From Ichthyophthirius multifiliis (lineage: Eukaryota; Ciliophora; Oligohymenophorea; Hymenostomatida), in assembly GCF_000220395.1 (NCBI RefSeq), contig NW_004086841.1:1-30041 (forward strand): DNA of 30,041 bases, in the 5' to 3' direction. A program made the translations under genes and the position numbers. Position 1 is the stretch's first letter, and every line of letters starts with the position of its first letter. Below, piece by piece: positions 11,412 to 23,367 of the stretch. The notes under the pieces were generated by a model. The model ran no database searches and was not told the DNA's origin. It was given only the letters and a program-made list of their open reading frames with translations.

Positions 11412-12540
11412 TCATAATTCATTAATTAACTTTGTTATTTATTTAAGTGTAAGTAAGTCACATTCACCTGATTGGCTTCCTAGAATCAAGGTAAAAAAGC
11501 TTAATTGAATACCGTATTTATAAAATATATTAAAGATGGAATTAAAATAATTGCTGTTTAAGTTTAATTAAGAAACATATTAAGAAAATATAAATTTATT
11601 TATTAATAATATCTAAAAAATAAAATTAAAAAATAAATAACAAGTATATTATATTAATTTAATAATACTAAAAATTTTAATTAATTTAGCCCAATATATA
11701 ATAATATTAATATATTTATAAATAAAAAAAATTAAAATATACTAATATAACAAATAAATTACTTATATAATTTTAATGATTGTAAATTTATATTTTATTT
11801 CTTTTTATTAACTAGAATATATTGATTAGAGTTTATAATTCATGTTCTCTGTATTATTAAATTATTGTTTTTACTTATATTGAAGCAAAAATATCCTAAT
11901 ATTAAGCATACTCAGATTCCTTTTATTAACTCGTCTAAATATTCTTAAGCCTAAGATCTTAAATTTGATTCTATTAATAATTCAATTTGTTAATAAAAAA
12001 TTATTATTTTTATTTAAACAAAAATACTTAATAAAACATATTCTAATTAAATATAGTTTTTAAAAAAATGTTTTTATTTATATATATAATATTTTGGTCT
12101 TAAAAATAATTTTATTTTACAAAAAATACTCAATATTATTAAAAAAAATAGGCCTATATACATTGATTTTTTTATTTTTTTTATAGAATATTTAACAAAA
12201 AAATATAATAAAAAATAAATAATAAATTATTATTTAAAAGTAAGATTTTTTTATAAATTTAATCTTTTCATGAAATTAGGACTATTGCTTACTTCTTCAG
12301 TTTGGTATAAATATAAACCAAATAAATATAAGTTTATTTTTTATTCTATGTTTTTAAATATTTAAACCCGCTGTGATATGGACTCTAAAATATTCTATTT
12401 TTTTAAAAAAATCAAGCATTTTCAGAATACTTCTCATTATTATTTTTATCGTATTTTAGTTTTTTTATTATTTTACTTTTTTAGATATAAATATTATAAT
12501 GATATACACAAATTTTTAATTTTAATAATATTATATAGCG
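11412..12540 (-). CDS. Multi-exon gene, last exon resembles TFIIH p34/Tfb4 (tentative)
   Basis: Several minus-strand blocks read as coding, but I could not join them all. The clearest is the final exon, 11412-11612, entering at a ttttttag acceptor and ending in TGA: SQYVSQLNLN, then YFNSIFNIFYKYGIQLSFF, TLILGSQSGECDLLTLKQIT. Its spacing resembles the end of the von Willebrand A fold in TFIIH subunit p34/Tfb4 (YMN.IFAA.K..I.ID...L.S.SG.LQQA.DIT), but similarity is weak and the C-terminal zinc finger of p34 is not visible downstream. Other blocks are near 11830-11990 (DLRLKNIQTSQQKESEYAQY; REHELQTLINIF) and 12245-12394 (NILESISQRVQIFKNIEQK; LYQTEEVSNSPNFMKRLNL). The stretch 12420-12540 may add KLKYDKNNNEKYSENA. 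Gene boundaries and exon order are uncertain; this may be more than one gene. Confidence 0.35.
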
Positions 12541-12934
12541 TATTATTATGTAATTTTTTCATATGTTAATCATTAAATACACATTAATATCTAAATTTTA
12601 ATTTAGATATATATAATATAGGTATTTAATGTTTTCGGATGTAATATGAATATAAAAATATCTGATTATGTTGATAGTAAATAACTCATAAATAAAATAA
12701 AAATTTATTTATATTAAATTATATTTTTAAAAAACATAATATAAAAATGAACGATTAGTTAATTTTAATATGAAAATTAAATAGTAAAAAAAAATTTAAT
12801 ATATATATACAAATAATAGAAATATTTTAATAAGTTTAATTTCTATATATATATTATATTAAATTAAGTATAATATTTTTTTATATAAGCCTTTTTTTTA
12901 ACTAAATAAGGTGTTAAAAAAAATCAAATTATGA
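12541..12934. other. AT-rich spacer
   Basis: I see no convincing frame here on either strand. It lies between the stop of the pseudophosphatase gene and the uncertain gene to its left, both on the minus strand. Confidence 0.45.
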
Positions 12935-14143
12935 TCATTTAGTTAATATTTATACATTATTTTTTTTTTCAAAAGGCTTTAATGCCGGATTTTTTAAAGT
13001 ATTAAATTAGCTTTTTTAGATTATTCCGTTTTATTCTTTTTCTTTTTTAAAAAAATAAATTAAAAAAAATAAATATTTTTTTTAGAATTACTCTAAATAA
13101 CGGCGGGTTGTTTTTTAATATCCAATGAACTAACTCTATTCCTAATATTATTTTAAGAATTATTTTAATTATTAAGAAATAATTTTTTTCTTTGTTTCTA
13201 TTCTTCTTCTTCTGGAATTTATATTTTAGTTCCACTTGCTTTATCAAAATATGTAATTGAACCCTTTTTTAAAAAAAACAAAATAAATTAATTAAAATAC
13301 TTAAAAATATAATTTAAATTTTACTTTTATCATAGATTTAACAAAATGTTTTATTTAATTATTTTATGTTAAAGAGGAAGAAACAGAATTAGTTTTATTA
13401 TTATTTTCAATAATAGAGACCATATTATCTTCTGACCATTTAATAGCTCGTTAAATATTATTAGTATTTTTTTCTTGGGAAAATGAGAGTTTTTTTTTTG
13501 GAATATTTTTAAAATATAAGTTAACTCCTTTATTTTAACTTATAGAGTTCAAATAAGTATTTGAGATTAGAGCTTCATCAGAACTACTTAATTAATTGCT
13601 TTTTAAATCCCAGACTGAAGATAGGCCTGAATTTTTTAATAATTTTTCCTAATTCATTAATTATTATTAAAAATTTGTCGATAATTTTATATGAGATCTT
13701 TTATTTTATAAAAAATCTAAACATTTATTCAATGTCCATTTATATTCGTATAATAAATATATTATAGTAGCACATGCACTCCTATTTGTTCCCTTTTATG
13801 AAACTATTAGTACACTTTCTCCTTTTTCTTCAGCTTCTTTAATAAAATCTATTATTTTTTAGACAGTATTTTTTTCAAATAAAACTTAGTTTTCGGTTTC
13901 TTGCCAGTTAAAAGTTAATTATTTTATGTTTTAACTATATGGAACTACTAACTGTTATCCTGAGCAATTTATTATATTGCTTATTTTATTCATATTTATA
14001 TAGTCTTAATCCTATTTTTTTATTTTTTAATTACTTTTTTTTCTTTTATTTTTTACTTATATTGAAGATTAGTCTCCCATAAAAAGACCGTCTTTTATTT
14101 TAAAACCTCCTACATATAATTATTCTCTTTATTCTTTAGTCAT
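12935..14143 (-). CDS. STYX-like dual-specificity pseudophosphatase
   Basis: Protein with the fold of a dual-specificity phosphatase but with a changed active site, so it probably binds phosphoproteins rather than hydrolysing them, as STYX does. Four exons (14057-14143, 13325-14011, 13092-13263, 12935-13041; introns of 45, 61 and 50 nt) give 350 residues ending in TGA. The domain occupies about residues 8-170. LYVGGFKIKDGLFMGD and NKISNIINCSGQ match the usual strand-helix start, LTFNWQETENQ is the general-acid loop, and VLIVSQKGTNRSA (96-108) is the P-loop. In active enzymes this loop reads HC..G..RS. Here His is Val99 and the nucleophilic Cys is Ser100, while Gly103, Arg106 and Ser107 remain. 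IYLLYEYKWTLNKCLDFL and NKRSHIKLSTNFQQQL complete the fold. The C-terminal 180 residues are polar, with an acidic run EEEEQ. The usual acid Asp also seems absent (Gln/Glu at 66-67). Confidence 0.85.
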
Positions 14144-14912
14144 TAATTATTATTTTGATTCATTTTTTTTTTATTTTTATTTTTTTTTTGGAGCAAACAA
14201 AATCCAATATTATAATTATAATGTATATCATATTAAATATTACTATACTATTTTATATCATTTAAAGTAAATTAAAAAAGAAAAAATTAATTTACAATAA
14301 ATTATGGGAATTAAACTATTGAATTATAAAATTACTTAATTAAATTATTTTTACATTTTTCTATTATATTAAAAATTAAAATATATATTTTTATAGATTA
14401 AAAACAAATTTTAATAGAAAAAAATAGAAAATTCATAAATATATAAAGATAATGTAAGAATAGATATAACTATATTAATTTTTTTTTTTTTTCTTAAATA
14501 TTAACCTAATTTTTATTTTTTTATGATAAAAAATAGAATTAAAAAATGAATAAAAAAATTCTATTAATTTATTAATTTAAATTAAATATAATTGAAAATT
14601 TATGTTTAAAAAATAATTACAATCATTATTATTTTTTTAAATATAGAAAATAAATCATAAAGTAATTAATCAAATTATATTAAAAATAATAAAATGAAAA
14701 ATAATATATAAGAATATAAATTCATAATTAAATATTAAATATTTTGTTGATATTAATTATTAATAATTCATTTATTTATAAATCAAATATAATTATATAT
14801 TTAGTTTAAAATTCATATTAAATATAAATAATAAATATAATCTAAATAGAATTAAAGAATAAATTTTATTCATTAAAAGTCATTAAATAAATAAAATATT
14901 TTATTATATATA

Positions 14913-14959
<47 letters not shown>

Positions 14960-15076
14960 TTTATTTATATATTTTTATTAATAAATAAATTATTTATACT
15001 TATTCATACTTTTTTTATTATTGATTTATATATAAACTAAATATTTAAAGTACATTATATTTTCAATATTATTATA
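14144..15076. promoter_or_regulatory. Divergent intergenic region, pseudophosphatase / LRR gene
   Basis: About 930 bp of A+T-rich DNA separate the start codons of two divergent genes and should carry both promoters. It includes a poly-A/T patch near 14160-14195 and an (AT)n run near 14923-14943. I cannot identify a specific element. Confidence 0.4.
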
Positions 15077-16700
15077 ATGCCTCCAAAAAAAAAAGAAGAA
15101 TATAAATGTAGATTGTATTTTACAAAAAATATAAATTATATTTTATTTAAATAATTAATAGAAATTATACCTTTATATTAGCAAGATACTTAAACGATTT
15201 TTTGGAAATTTAAAAAATTTTCATCTGAAGAATGTTAAAATATTGATAGTTTTTTTACAAATTACACTAAAGAAATAAATGTAAAAATGACTGAAAATAT
15301 ATATGATAACATGTAATTTTTAAGCAAAAGTATTGGAAATCAACTACATCCTTTGTTTATAAAAAATAAAACAAACTAATAAGAAAATCTATCATAATAA
15401 TAAACATAATTAGAAAAGGAAAAAGATTAAACATAAAAAACTTTAAAAAAAGAAGAAATATAAAAATAAATGTAATAACCAACGTAAAATTTAGAGTTGA
15501 TTAATTTTTAAGAAGAGCTTCCTCCTTATTTTTAAATTTGTAATGTAAAAATAGATTATGAAACAATGAAAATGTTTTTAGTTTCTATATAATCTACAAA
15601 TATAATTACTTTAAAGTAAAAAAAAAATAAAAAAAAATTATAAAAAATATAAGATTTTCAAATAATGATTTTGATGAAGAGACATTAAGATTATTAATTT
15701 AATTTCTTAATTCAGAAAATAAAATAAAAAGATTATTTTTTGAATGGAATAGCATTGAAAATTTAAATTATAGGAAAGAGTTTTTTGAAAATATTGGGAA
15801 ACTTAATAAAATCGAAAATCTTATTTTAAGATGTAATAATTTAAAAGGCGAATTAACTTAGGTAATTGCTTAAAGTATAGAAAATAATGAATAAAGTTCT
15901 TTGAAATTTATAGATTTATATGATAATTAAATTGATGATTTAGGTATTTTTATTTTTTTTAAAAGGTTTTATTTTTATTTTTAAAAGGTTTTATTTCTTT
16001 AGGAAATTTAATTTTTAAAAATAGAAGTTTAGAAGTAATAGGATTAGCTAAAAATAATATAACAAATGTAAATTAATTAGAAAAAATATTTTATAGTATT
16101 GGAATGCATCCTTTGACTGAATAAGAATATATTGAATATAGAAACAAAGAATAAGAAAGAGATTAGATAATAGAAAGAAATAAAAAAGTATATATATATA
16201 TTTTTTTTATATTATAATTATTTTTTATATATACTTACTTTTTTTCTTTTTTTTTTTTAAATAAATAAAAATGCTTAATTTATTTTAAGTTAAAAGGAAA
16301 AAAAATAGCTGATGCCGAAAAAGTGCCAATACTTGAGCCTATATAGTAAATATCAGACAATAGTATTAAAATCTTTTAATAAAATATATATTATTAAAAA
16401 AAGTATGGGTCTATGTAAGAAATAATAAATTAAACATGCTTAATTTATCATTAAATTAGATAGAAGGAGATGATAATGTTTAAAAATTTAATCAATTTCT
16501 TTCTAAAACATAAGAGAAGTTCGAATTAATATTGTTGTATAATCTATTTACAATGAAATAAAAAGAAAATTAAAAATTCGAATTTAAAAAAATTTTATTG
16601 CGATAAATATATGTGTTTGATATTATAGAAACAAAAAACATCTGTAAATAATGGAAATTGTTTTCATAAAATAAAAGTATTAAATAATATTTATTATCGT
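15077..16700 (+). CDS. Leucine-rich-repeat protein (ribonuclease-inhibitor-like repeats)
   Basis: Exons 15077-15615, 15654-15943, 15988-16187, 16290-16362 and 16404 onward are separated by introns of 38, 44, 102 and 41 nt. After MPPKKKEEYKCRLYF and a polar N-terminal region come repeats of the LRR type: NKIKRLFFEWNSIEN, LNKIENLILRCNNLKGEL, SSLKFIDLYDNQIDDLG, RSLEVIGLAKNNITNV, and after a linker (KGKKIADAEKVPILEP) NKLNMLNLSLNQIEGDD. LRR solenoids bind partner proteins; many such ciliate proteins are of unknown role or axonemal. The first four intron joins restore repeat spacing, which supports them. The last exon reads on through LLRQIYVFDIIETKN, but I find no in-frame TGA where coding character fades, so the 3' end is approximate. 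A further intron or a base error near the end is likely. Confidence 0.72.
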
Positions 16701-17633
16701 AATATTTTTTATTTTTTCTCCCTTTATTAAATTATTTAAATATGTATTTTATAAATATTATGATTTATAAATTGGTTCTTTATTATAATAAAAAAAAAAA
16801 AAAATCAAATAATATTATATTTATATCTATTATCAAAAAATAAATTTATTTTATATAAAAAATTATAAAATACAATTAAAAAAAAATTATAAAATCAAAT
16901 AAAAAAATAATTAATAAATATTATATTTAATTTATATAAATAATATCTCATATATTATTTAAATAATAATTTTAAGCTTTTCTATAAAAATTATAAAAAC
17001 TAATACATATTTTTATTTAAAGCCTCAATTTTATATTTTAAAAATTATAAAATAGAATAATTTTTATATTAATGATTATCAAAAATTTTGTTATAATTAA
17101 TATATTTTGCTTTCAGTAAATAAAAAATATTAAATGCTATGTTTTTTTTATTATTAATATTTATTACTCTTTTTTTCCTTAAATTAATAATGAAAAATAT
17201 CTAAATATAAATATGATAATAAATTAATTTATTTTGACGAAAAATTAAAAAATAAAATTTATGGTTAAAATTTTTTTAAAGATACTTTAAATTTTTAAAC
17301 AGTATTTTATGGATTTAAATTAAATAAATTAATTAAATATAAAATTATTATTTTTTCTTAAAAATTAAAAATATTAATAAAATTATTTTGTTTACAATTA
17401 TTTTACATCATTAATACATAAAATTAAATATTATTAACTTAACTTTAATATAATATAATATATAGCTTTTATATTATTATAAGTTAATTTATTAAAATAT
17501 TTTGTTTTGAATTATAATTAATTTTGTAGAAAAATTTAATCAATAATAATTTATAGTAATTAATTAAATATATAATACATTCATAAAAAAAAAAAAAAAA
17601 ACTATATTTCTATTTTCTAATATAATAGCATAT
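16701..17633. other. AT-rich intergenic region
   Basis: This region holds the 3' flank of the LRR gene and the upstream region of the next gene. The LRR reading frame nominally stays open into it, but the codons become simple A/T runs. An 18-base A run lies 5' of the next start codon. I see no other feature. Confidence 0.5.
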
Positions 17634-18104
17634 ATGAATAATAGTAAATAATATAAAAGTCCAAAAAATCGCATTGGTAATCATATAAATAGATAAGAAA
17701 ATGCAAAATTTAAGTTTAAAGATTTTAATTTACACATTTTTGGTAGTTAGTATTTAATTTCAAGTGGGATAATAAACAAGGATTAAAATTTAAATGACGA
17801 CGAATTAATTTAAAATTCCCCTTAAAATAATAGTGGTTTTTAGAATTTTAAAAATTTATTATATACTAATGATAATATTAAAATTATAAATAAAGACAGC
17901 TTTAATTATTTATAAAATGAAAATATAACTACTTGTTTAAATCAATAAAATAAAATTAATATAAATTTACCATCCAAAAACGTTAATTTAGGACTAGATT
18001 AAAATATTTTTACTGAAATAGAATTCTAAAATTTCGAAGAACCCGATAATATAAACAGTTTGACAGTTATTGATTTTGGTGATTGCAATATAGATTAAGA
18101 ATGA
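17634..18104 (+). CDS. Hypothetical Asn-rich protein, 156 aa, single exon
   Basis: An intronless frame from ATG 17634 to TGA 18102-18104 encodes 156 residues. The frame has good codon variety and stands out from its flanks in G+C. The start MNNSKQYKSPKNRIG is basic, the middle is rich in Asn, Gln, Ile and Lys (QNNSGFQNFKNLLYTN), and the end is acidic (FQNFEEPDNINSLTVIDFGD). There is no signal peptide or membrane segment. I do not recognise the family. The single-exon structure is unusual among the genes in this window. Confidence 0.65.
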
Positions 18105-19403
18105 AATTGACTAAAATAATGTTATTTATTTTCGTATTTTAAGAGATACTATTATTTTATTTTTATTAATTTTATTATATATAATTTATATATATATATA
18201 TATATATATATTAAATTCATATTTTTATTTTTTTTGTATTAATTCAATTTATTTATTTTTAGCATAAATAAATTTTATTAAATAATTTATTTTAATATCA
18301 AATAAATATATTCATTAATATTAATATTTAAATTTTTTCTGATAATTTTTTGTTTTATAATTTATATTGATTTTAGATCGATTATTATTATGTGATTTTA
18401 GATAAATTATTTTTATTTAAATTAATTTATTAATATATTTAATTTTAAATATATCATAATAAATTTATAAAAAAGAAAACAAAAAAAATATATATATATA
18501 TATTCTTTCTTATTTTTAATTTACAATTTTTAAATTGTATTTTTTATAAATAATTTGTTAACTATTTATTTATTTAGAATTATCAAATCTGCTATAGTTA
18601 TTAATTATTAATTTTTATTTTTTTAAAATTTTATTGATAAAGTTTCATTTTTTTGATTCTGATAGTGTTTTATATTTTAAAAAAGTGAAACTTCTAAACT
18701 AAATTTAATATAAAATAACAATTATTAAATTGAATAAGACATTTTTAAAAAAACAATTAATAAGCTAATAAAATAATTTAATATGTTTTATTTGTTATAA
18801 ATATATTTTATTTTCTATAAAATTCAGATTTAGATAATTTAAATATTAATTTTATCATTTTTATTTTTTATTTTAATATAAATACAATTTAACTTTTTAA
18901 TAAATATAAAATAAATATTTTTTAAAATTATTAATTTTTTTTTTTAAATAATTATTATATAAAAAATTAAAAATAAAAAACAAATTATTTCTTTTTAGAT
19001 TAGCAATAAAATTATCTAAAACATTCATAGTTTTATATAAAAATCCAAAAATATTAAATAGTTTATATTAGAAAACAAATATAATTTTATATAAAATAAT
19101 ATTAAAATAAAAGATAAGATAAGGAAAATCCATATTTTGTTCGATGTGTTTATTTTTTTAATAATATTTAATTTTTTTTATTATTTATTTTAAAAAGTTT
19201 TGTTTAATTTATTTATGTAAATAAGAATATATAATTATTTTATTTAAATATAAAAAAAAAAAAATTAAATTAAATAATTCAAATTTAATATTTATTTAAA
19301 AAAAAAAACAAAAACATAAAAAAATATTTTTATTTTCTTTAATACATATTATATAAAAAGAAGAAAATAATAAAATATTTTTTTTAATAATTATTATAAA
19401 TAA
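18105..19403. other. AT-rich intergenic region
   Basis: About 1.3 kb without a credible reading frame. It contains an (AT)n run at about 18185-18211 and several poly-A/T tracts. The last few hundred bases must contain the promoter of the SR-protein gene, but I see no nameable motif. Confidence 0.5.
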
Positions 19404-20810
19404 ATGAGTCACAGTAATTCTAGAAATAAAGAAAAGGAAAAAGATAAAGATAAAGACGAAAAAAAGAATTGTAAGTTATTTATAGGAAACCTATCAAAAG
19501 ATGTATAAAAAAATATTAAAAATAAATAAATATCTTTAAAAATAAAAATATAAAGGCTGACAAGCGGGATCTAGAAAACATTTTCAAAAAATACGGGACT
19601 GTCAAAGAAATAAAAATAAAAGCAACCGGCTCAAATCATTACGGATTTATAGAATTTTAAGATCACAGAGATGCAAAAGATGCATTAGATGAGTAAATAA
19701 AAAATAAGATTTTTTTTTTTTTATATTTATAAATAATTATAGTTGCAATAATATGGAATTTAAAGGGAAATAAATAAGATTAGAATTCGGTCATGGAGGA
19801 AAAAGAAGAAGAGAAAATTGCTTTAATTGTGGATACAGTAATCATGCTACAAAAGATTGTACTAGATCTAGAAGAGATAGTTATGGTATTTTTTTCTTTT
19901 TCATATATTTAAATTTATTTTGTTTATAATCATAGATAGACATAGACATGGAAGTTATAGAGATAGAAGAGATTATAAGTATTTTTTATATATTTAAAAG
20001 AATATTTATTATATTTTATTATTTTTTAGATAAAGAAGTAGATCTAATGATAGAAGAAGAAGGTCTTCTCGTTCTGGATCATATAGTTAAAATTATATAA
20101 ATTTTATTTTATTATATATGAAAAAAAAAAAAAAATATTTTATATATTGTAATTAGGAAGAAGAAGAAACTCAAAATCACTAGAAAGATATAAAAGAAGA
20201 CATTCTAGATCAGAATCTAAGAATTATAGAAGAACTAGAAATTCAAGATCATATGAAAAGTATTATAAATAAAAAAAACATATATATATAAATAATTTAT
20301 ATATGTATATATTATTATTATCAATATTTTTATTATTATTATTAATATTAATATTATAATTTTTATAATAGATATATTTATTTTATTATAAATAAAGAAA
20401 ATATATTTACAAATTTTTATATTTTATATAATAGACAATTAAATTAAAAAATATTCATAATTAAAAAAAAAAAAAAACAAATATTATTTTATTTTAAATT
20501 ATTTTTATATTTTTATGATATTTGTATATATAAATATTTTTAATTATATAATTTGAAATTTTATTCTCATTATTAAATATATATAAATATTATTTTATAT
20601 ATATATAATATTTTATATTATTTTATATATTATTTAATACATAATATAAATTCATATAGAATTTCTAAATATAGAAATAGAAGCTAAGATCGAAAGAGAT
20701 ATTCTAAAAGTTTAGATAGGAAAAGTAGAAGCAAATCTAATGATAGACAAGATACAAGAAAAATTAGAAAAATAGCAGCGAATTTTCTAGAAAAAGAAAA
20801 ATAGTAGTGA
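19404..20810 (+). CDS. SR-family splicing factor (RRM, CCHC zinc knuckle, RS domain)
   Basis: Nuclear pre-mRNA splicing regulator resembling SRSF7/9G8 of animals and RSZ proteins of plants. Seven exons (19404-19502, 19556-19692, 19743-19885, 19936-19978, 20030-20085, 20157-20259, 20660-20810) give 243 residues. One RRM spans residues 24-94, with RNP2 as KLFIGN (24-29) and a shortened RNP1 HYGFIEF (61-67). A CCHC zinc knuckle follows: Cys105, Cys108, His113, Cys118. The rest is Arg/Ser-rich (RSRSNDRRRRSSRSGS, HSRSESKNYRRTR, SRSKSND). The RRM-knuckle-RS order fixes the family. Five introns are about 50-70 nt; the sixth is 400 nt. The chosen frame stops at 20808, shortly after RKIRK, but RS-like sequence continues in the other frames to about 20979, so the exact C-terminus is in doubt. 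Confidence 0.85.
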
Positions 20811-20979
20811 TCGAAAAAAAGATAAAGTCTATAACTCATCTTAATCAGTATAAAGAAAGAAATAAAGTAGAAGAAGATCAGCTAGTAATAATAATAGTAA
20901 TAATAATAATAATAATACAAATGGAAGCCAATATAAAAACGGGTAAGACAAATCAAGAGAAAATTCTATATATAATTGA
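20811..20979 (+). other. RS/Asn-rich continuation beyond the SR stop
   Basis: After the predicted SR-protein stop, another frame reads NSSDRKKDKVYNSSQ, QSRRRSASNNNS and a run of Asn, ending in TGA at 20977-20979. The composition is that of an SR tail rather than of the AT-rich spacers. It may be the true C-terminus, reached by an unrecognised splice or hidden by base errors in A runs. Confidence 0.4.
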
Positions 20980-23367
20980 AGGTGAGATAAAAAAAAGAAA
21001 TCACATATTTGAAAATCATATAAAAATATAAAAATTTATATTTATTAAAAAAAAAATATGCTTTTTTGCTTTCTTTAGCCTTTATCTAATATTATTTTTA
21101 AAATATAAAAACAAATATTATCTTTCTATTATTCTCTTTTTTCTTATATTGCTTATTTTAAAATTAAAAAATATAAGTTCTGTACAAAAAATATTATAAG
21201 TCCTATGTTTCTTTGAATAAAAAATACTTTAAAATATGTTTTTCTAAAAGTTTGTTCTCAAAAATGTGTAAAAATTAAAATATCTAAATAATAAAAAATT
21301 TCTAAAAAATAAAAATGTCTAAAAAATATAAATAAAAAATATCTAAAATGTCTTAAAAAAAAAATATTTAAAATATAAAAATATCTAATAAATAAAAAAT
21401 ATCTAAAAAATCAAAATATCTAATAATAAAAATTATCTAAAAATAAAAATTTCTAAAAAAAATAAATTTCTAAAAAATTAAAAATTCTTTTAAAAAAAAT
21501 AATATTTTTAATATTATAAAATTATATCAAATATCACTTAATTTTCTTTTAAAGTTAAAATAGAGAATACTATTATAATATAAAATAAAAAAAGTAAATT
21601 TTTTATATGTATATTAAAAATAATTCTATTCTTTTTTCAATAAATTAATTAAAGTTTTTATGTTTTTATAAATATAAAATTTTATATATATTAAATTGAT
21701 TTTTATTTTAAACATATAATATTTTTGAGCTTATAAAATTAATTTTTTTTAAAGTTTTAACAGGATATTATTTCTTTTCATTTATTTATAATTTTTTAGA
21801 AATAAAAAAAAATTGTATAAATATATTAGAATTATAAATAATAAAATCATATAAATATTAAATTAATATTTAATAAATAATTTTTTTTATATAATTATAA
21901 AAATAAAATAAGATTAAATTTTCAAAGTTTATAAAAATAATAAATATATTAATTGTAACTCAATTTAGCATTAAATAATTTTATTATAAAAAAAATAGTA
22001 ACAAATAAAATACATATTTTAAATACTCTAAAGAATAAAATTATTTTAAACTTCGTTAACAAATCTTAAGATCAGATAATTACAAATATATAATATATAA
22101 AACATATAATTAATAATAAATTTATGTCAAAGATTAAAATTAAATTTAAATAATTATATTTATATATATTGATTAATAATTAAATAATAAATATAATAAA
22201 TCTTGAATGTTATAAATAAAAAGAAAATTAAAAAAAATATATATATTTTATATATTATATTTTATATATAAATTTATATATAAATAAATATATATATAAT
22301 TACACATATTTTTATTTATTAATTTTTTTTTGCAATTTTATTATTTTTTAATATATTTTTATTATTATTTTATATATTTTAATTTAATAACTTTTCTATA
22401 TTTTATTTAATACAAATGTATTTTTTTTATACTATATTATTTGATATTTTTAAAAATAATATGTATTTTATTTTTTTATATTAAAATAATTATATTTTTT
22501 TTATATTTTTTATTAAAATGTTTTTATATATTATTTTTTTATATTTTTATATATATAAACATTTTCAATAATTTATATAATATATATAAAAATATAATTT
22601 TTTTTAATCATATCTTTATTTAAAAATGATATCATTATAGTATATAATTTTTTTTCATTAATATTTAAAATAAATAAAAACTATTATATTTTAAAATATA
22701 TTTATATAATTAATAAATTATTTTTTTTCTCTTTTAAATATGATTTTATTAATTATTATATATTTAAAATAATTTCTTTATATTTTAAATTTTTATTACT
22801 AATTATATATTTTTTTATAATTATGTAAAATTAAATAATAAAACTTTAATTTTTTAAAGATCTTATTTTTGATAATAAGAAACATAAGTATTTATATAAT
22901 TTAATAAAGGAATTCAAAATTAAGGAATTAATAAAATTCTATTATATCTAAAGAATTATAAAGATTTGAATATAATTTTTGATTATATTCTTATATTAAA
23001 ATTTTTAAGATATATGACTAATTTTATTTTAAGTTAATTGATTAAATTAAGTTAATATTTAATGAAAATTAATTAAAATAATTGATTGTAATTATGCATT
23101 TTTTTTTTATTTTATAATATTAAATAATATATATTTAATATTATATCAAATTATTTATAGATAAGTAATATATTTAAAACCAGAATTATTATACTTATTA
23201 ATATAAATTATAATATATTTAATTATATAAATGTTAATATATAATTTATTTTATATTTAATAAATAAAATATTAAAAATTATTATAATTTAATTTTTATA
23301 AAATTAAAAAAATATATAAAAATATTATAAAAAGATAATTTCATTTTCTCCCTCCTTTTCCAATTTT
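20980..23367. other. AT-rich intergenic region
   Basis: About 2.4 kb between the plus-strand SR gene and the minus-strand helicase gene, two convergent genes. It has no frame with coding character on either strand. The Ile/Phe-rich reading near 22441-22623 is a composition artefact. A degenerate repeat lies at 21285-21490. Confidence 0.55.
21285..21490. repeat. Degenerate tandem repeat (tatctaaaaaataaaaa)
   Basis: About ten to twelve imperfect copies of a 15-20 bp unit of the form tctaaaaaataaaaa follow one another in the 3' flank of the SR gene. Copies vary in the length of the A run and in the letters just before tcta. No coding role is apparent. Confidence 0.65.

Noticed and set aside
11455-11530. 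GC-richer island that could be a small RNA gene
   Set aside because: The bases read as a coherent minus-strand exon (GIQLSFF, LGSQSGECDLLTLK) ending in TGA, and I see no snRNA or tRNA consensus.
12378-12569. Plus-strand 63-residue Phe/Tyr-rich frame (MDSKIFYFFKKIK...)
   Set aside because: Minus-strand readings through the same bases have more balanced composition and better continuity with neighbouring exons. The plus frame is probably their shadow, though I cannot exclude it.
16363-16410. Second apparent -1 frameshift at TAA AAA AAG in the LRR gene
   Set aside because: A 41-nt intron (16363-16403) with gtatt and aaaaag ends restores the frame and joins ISDN to WVYVRNNKL. It matches the size of the other introns.
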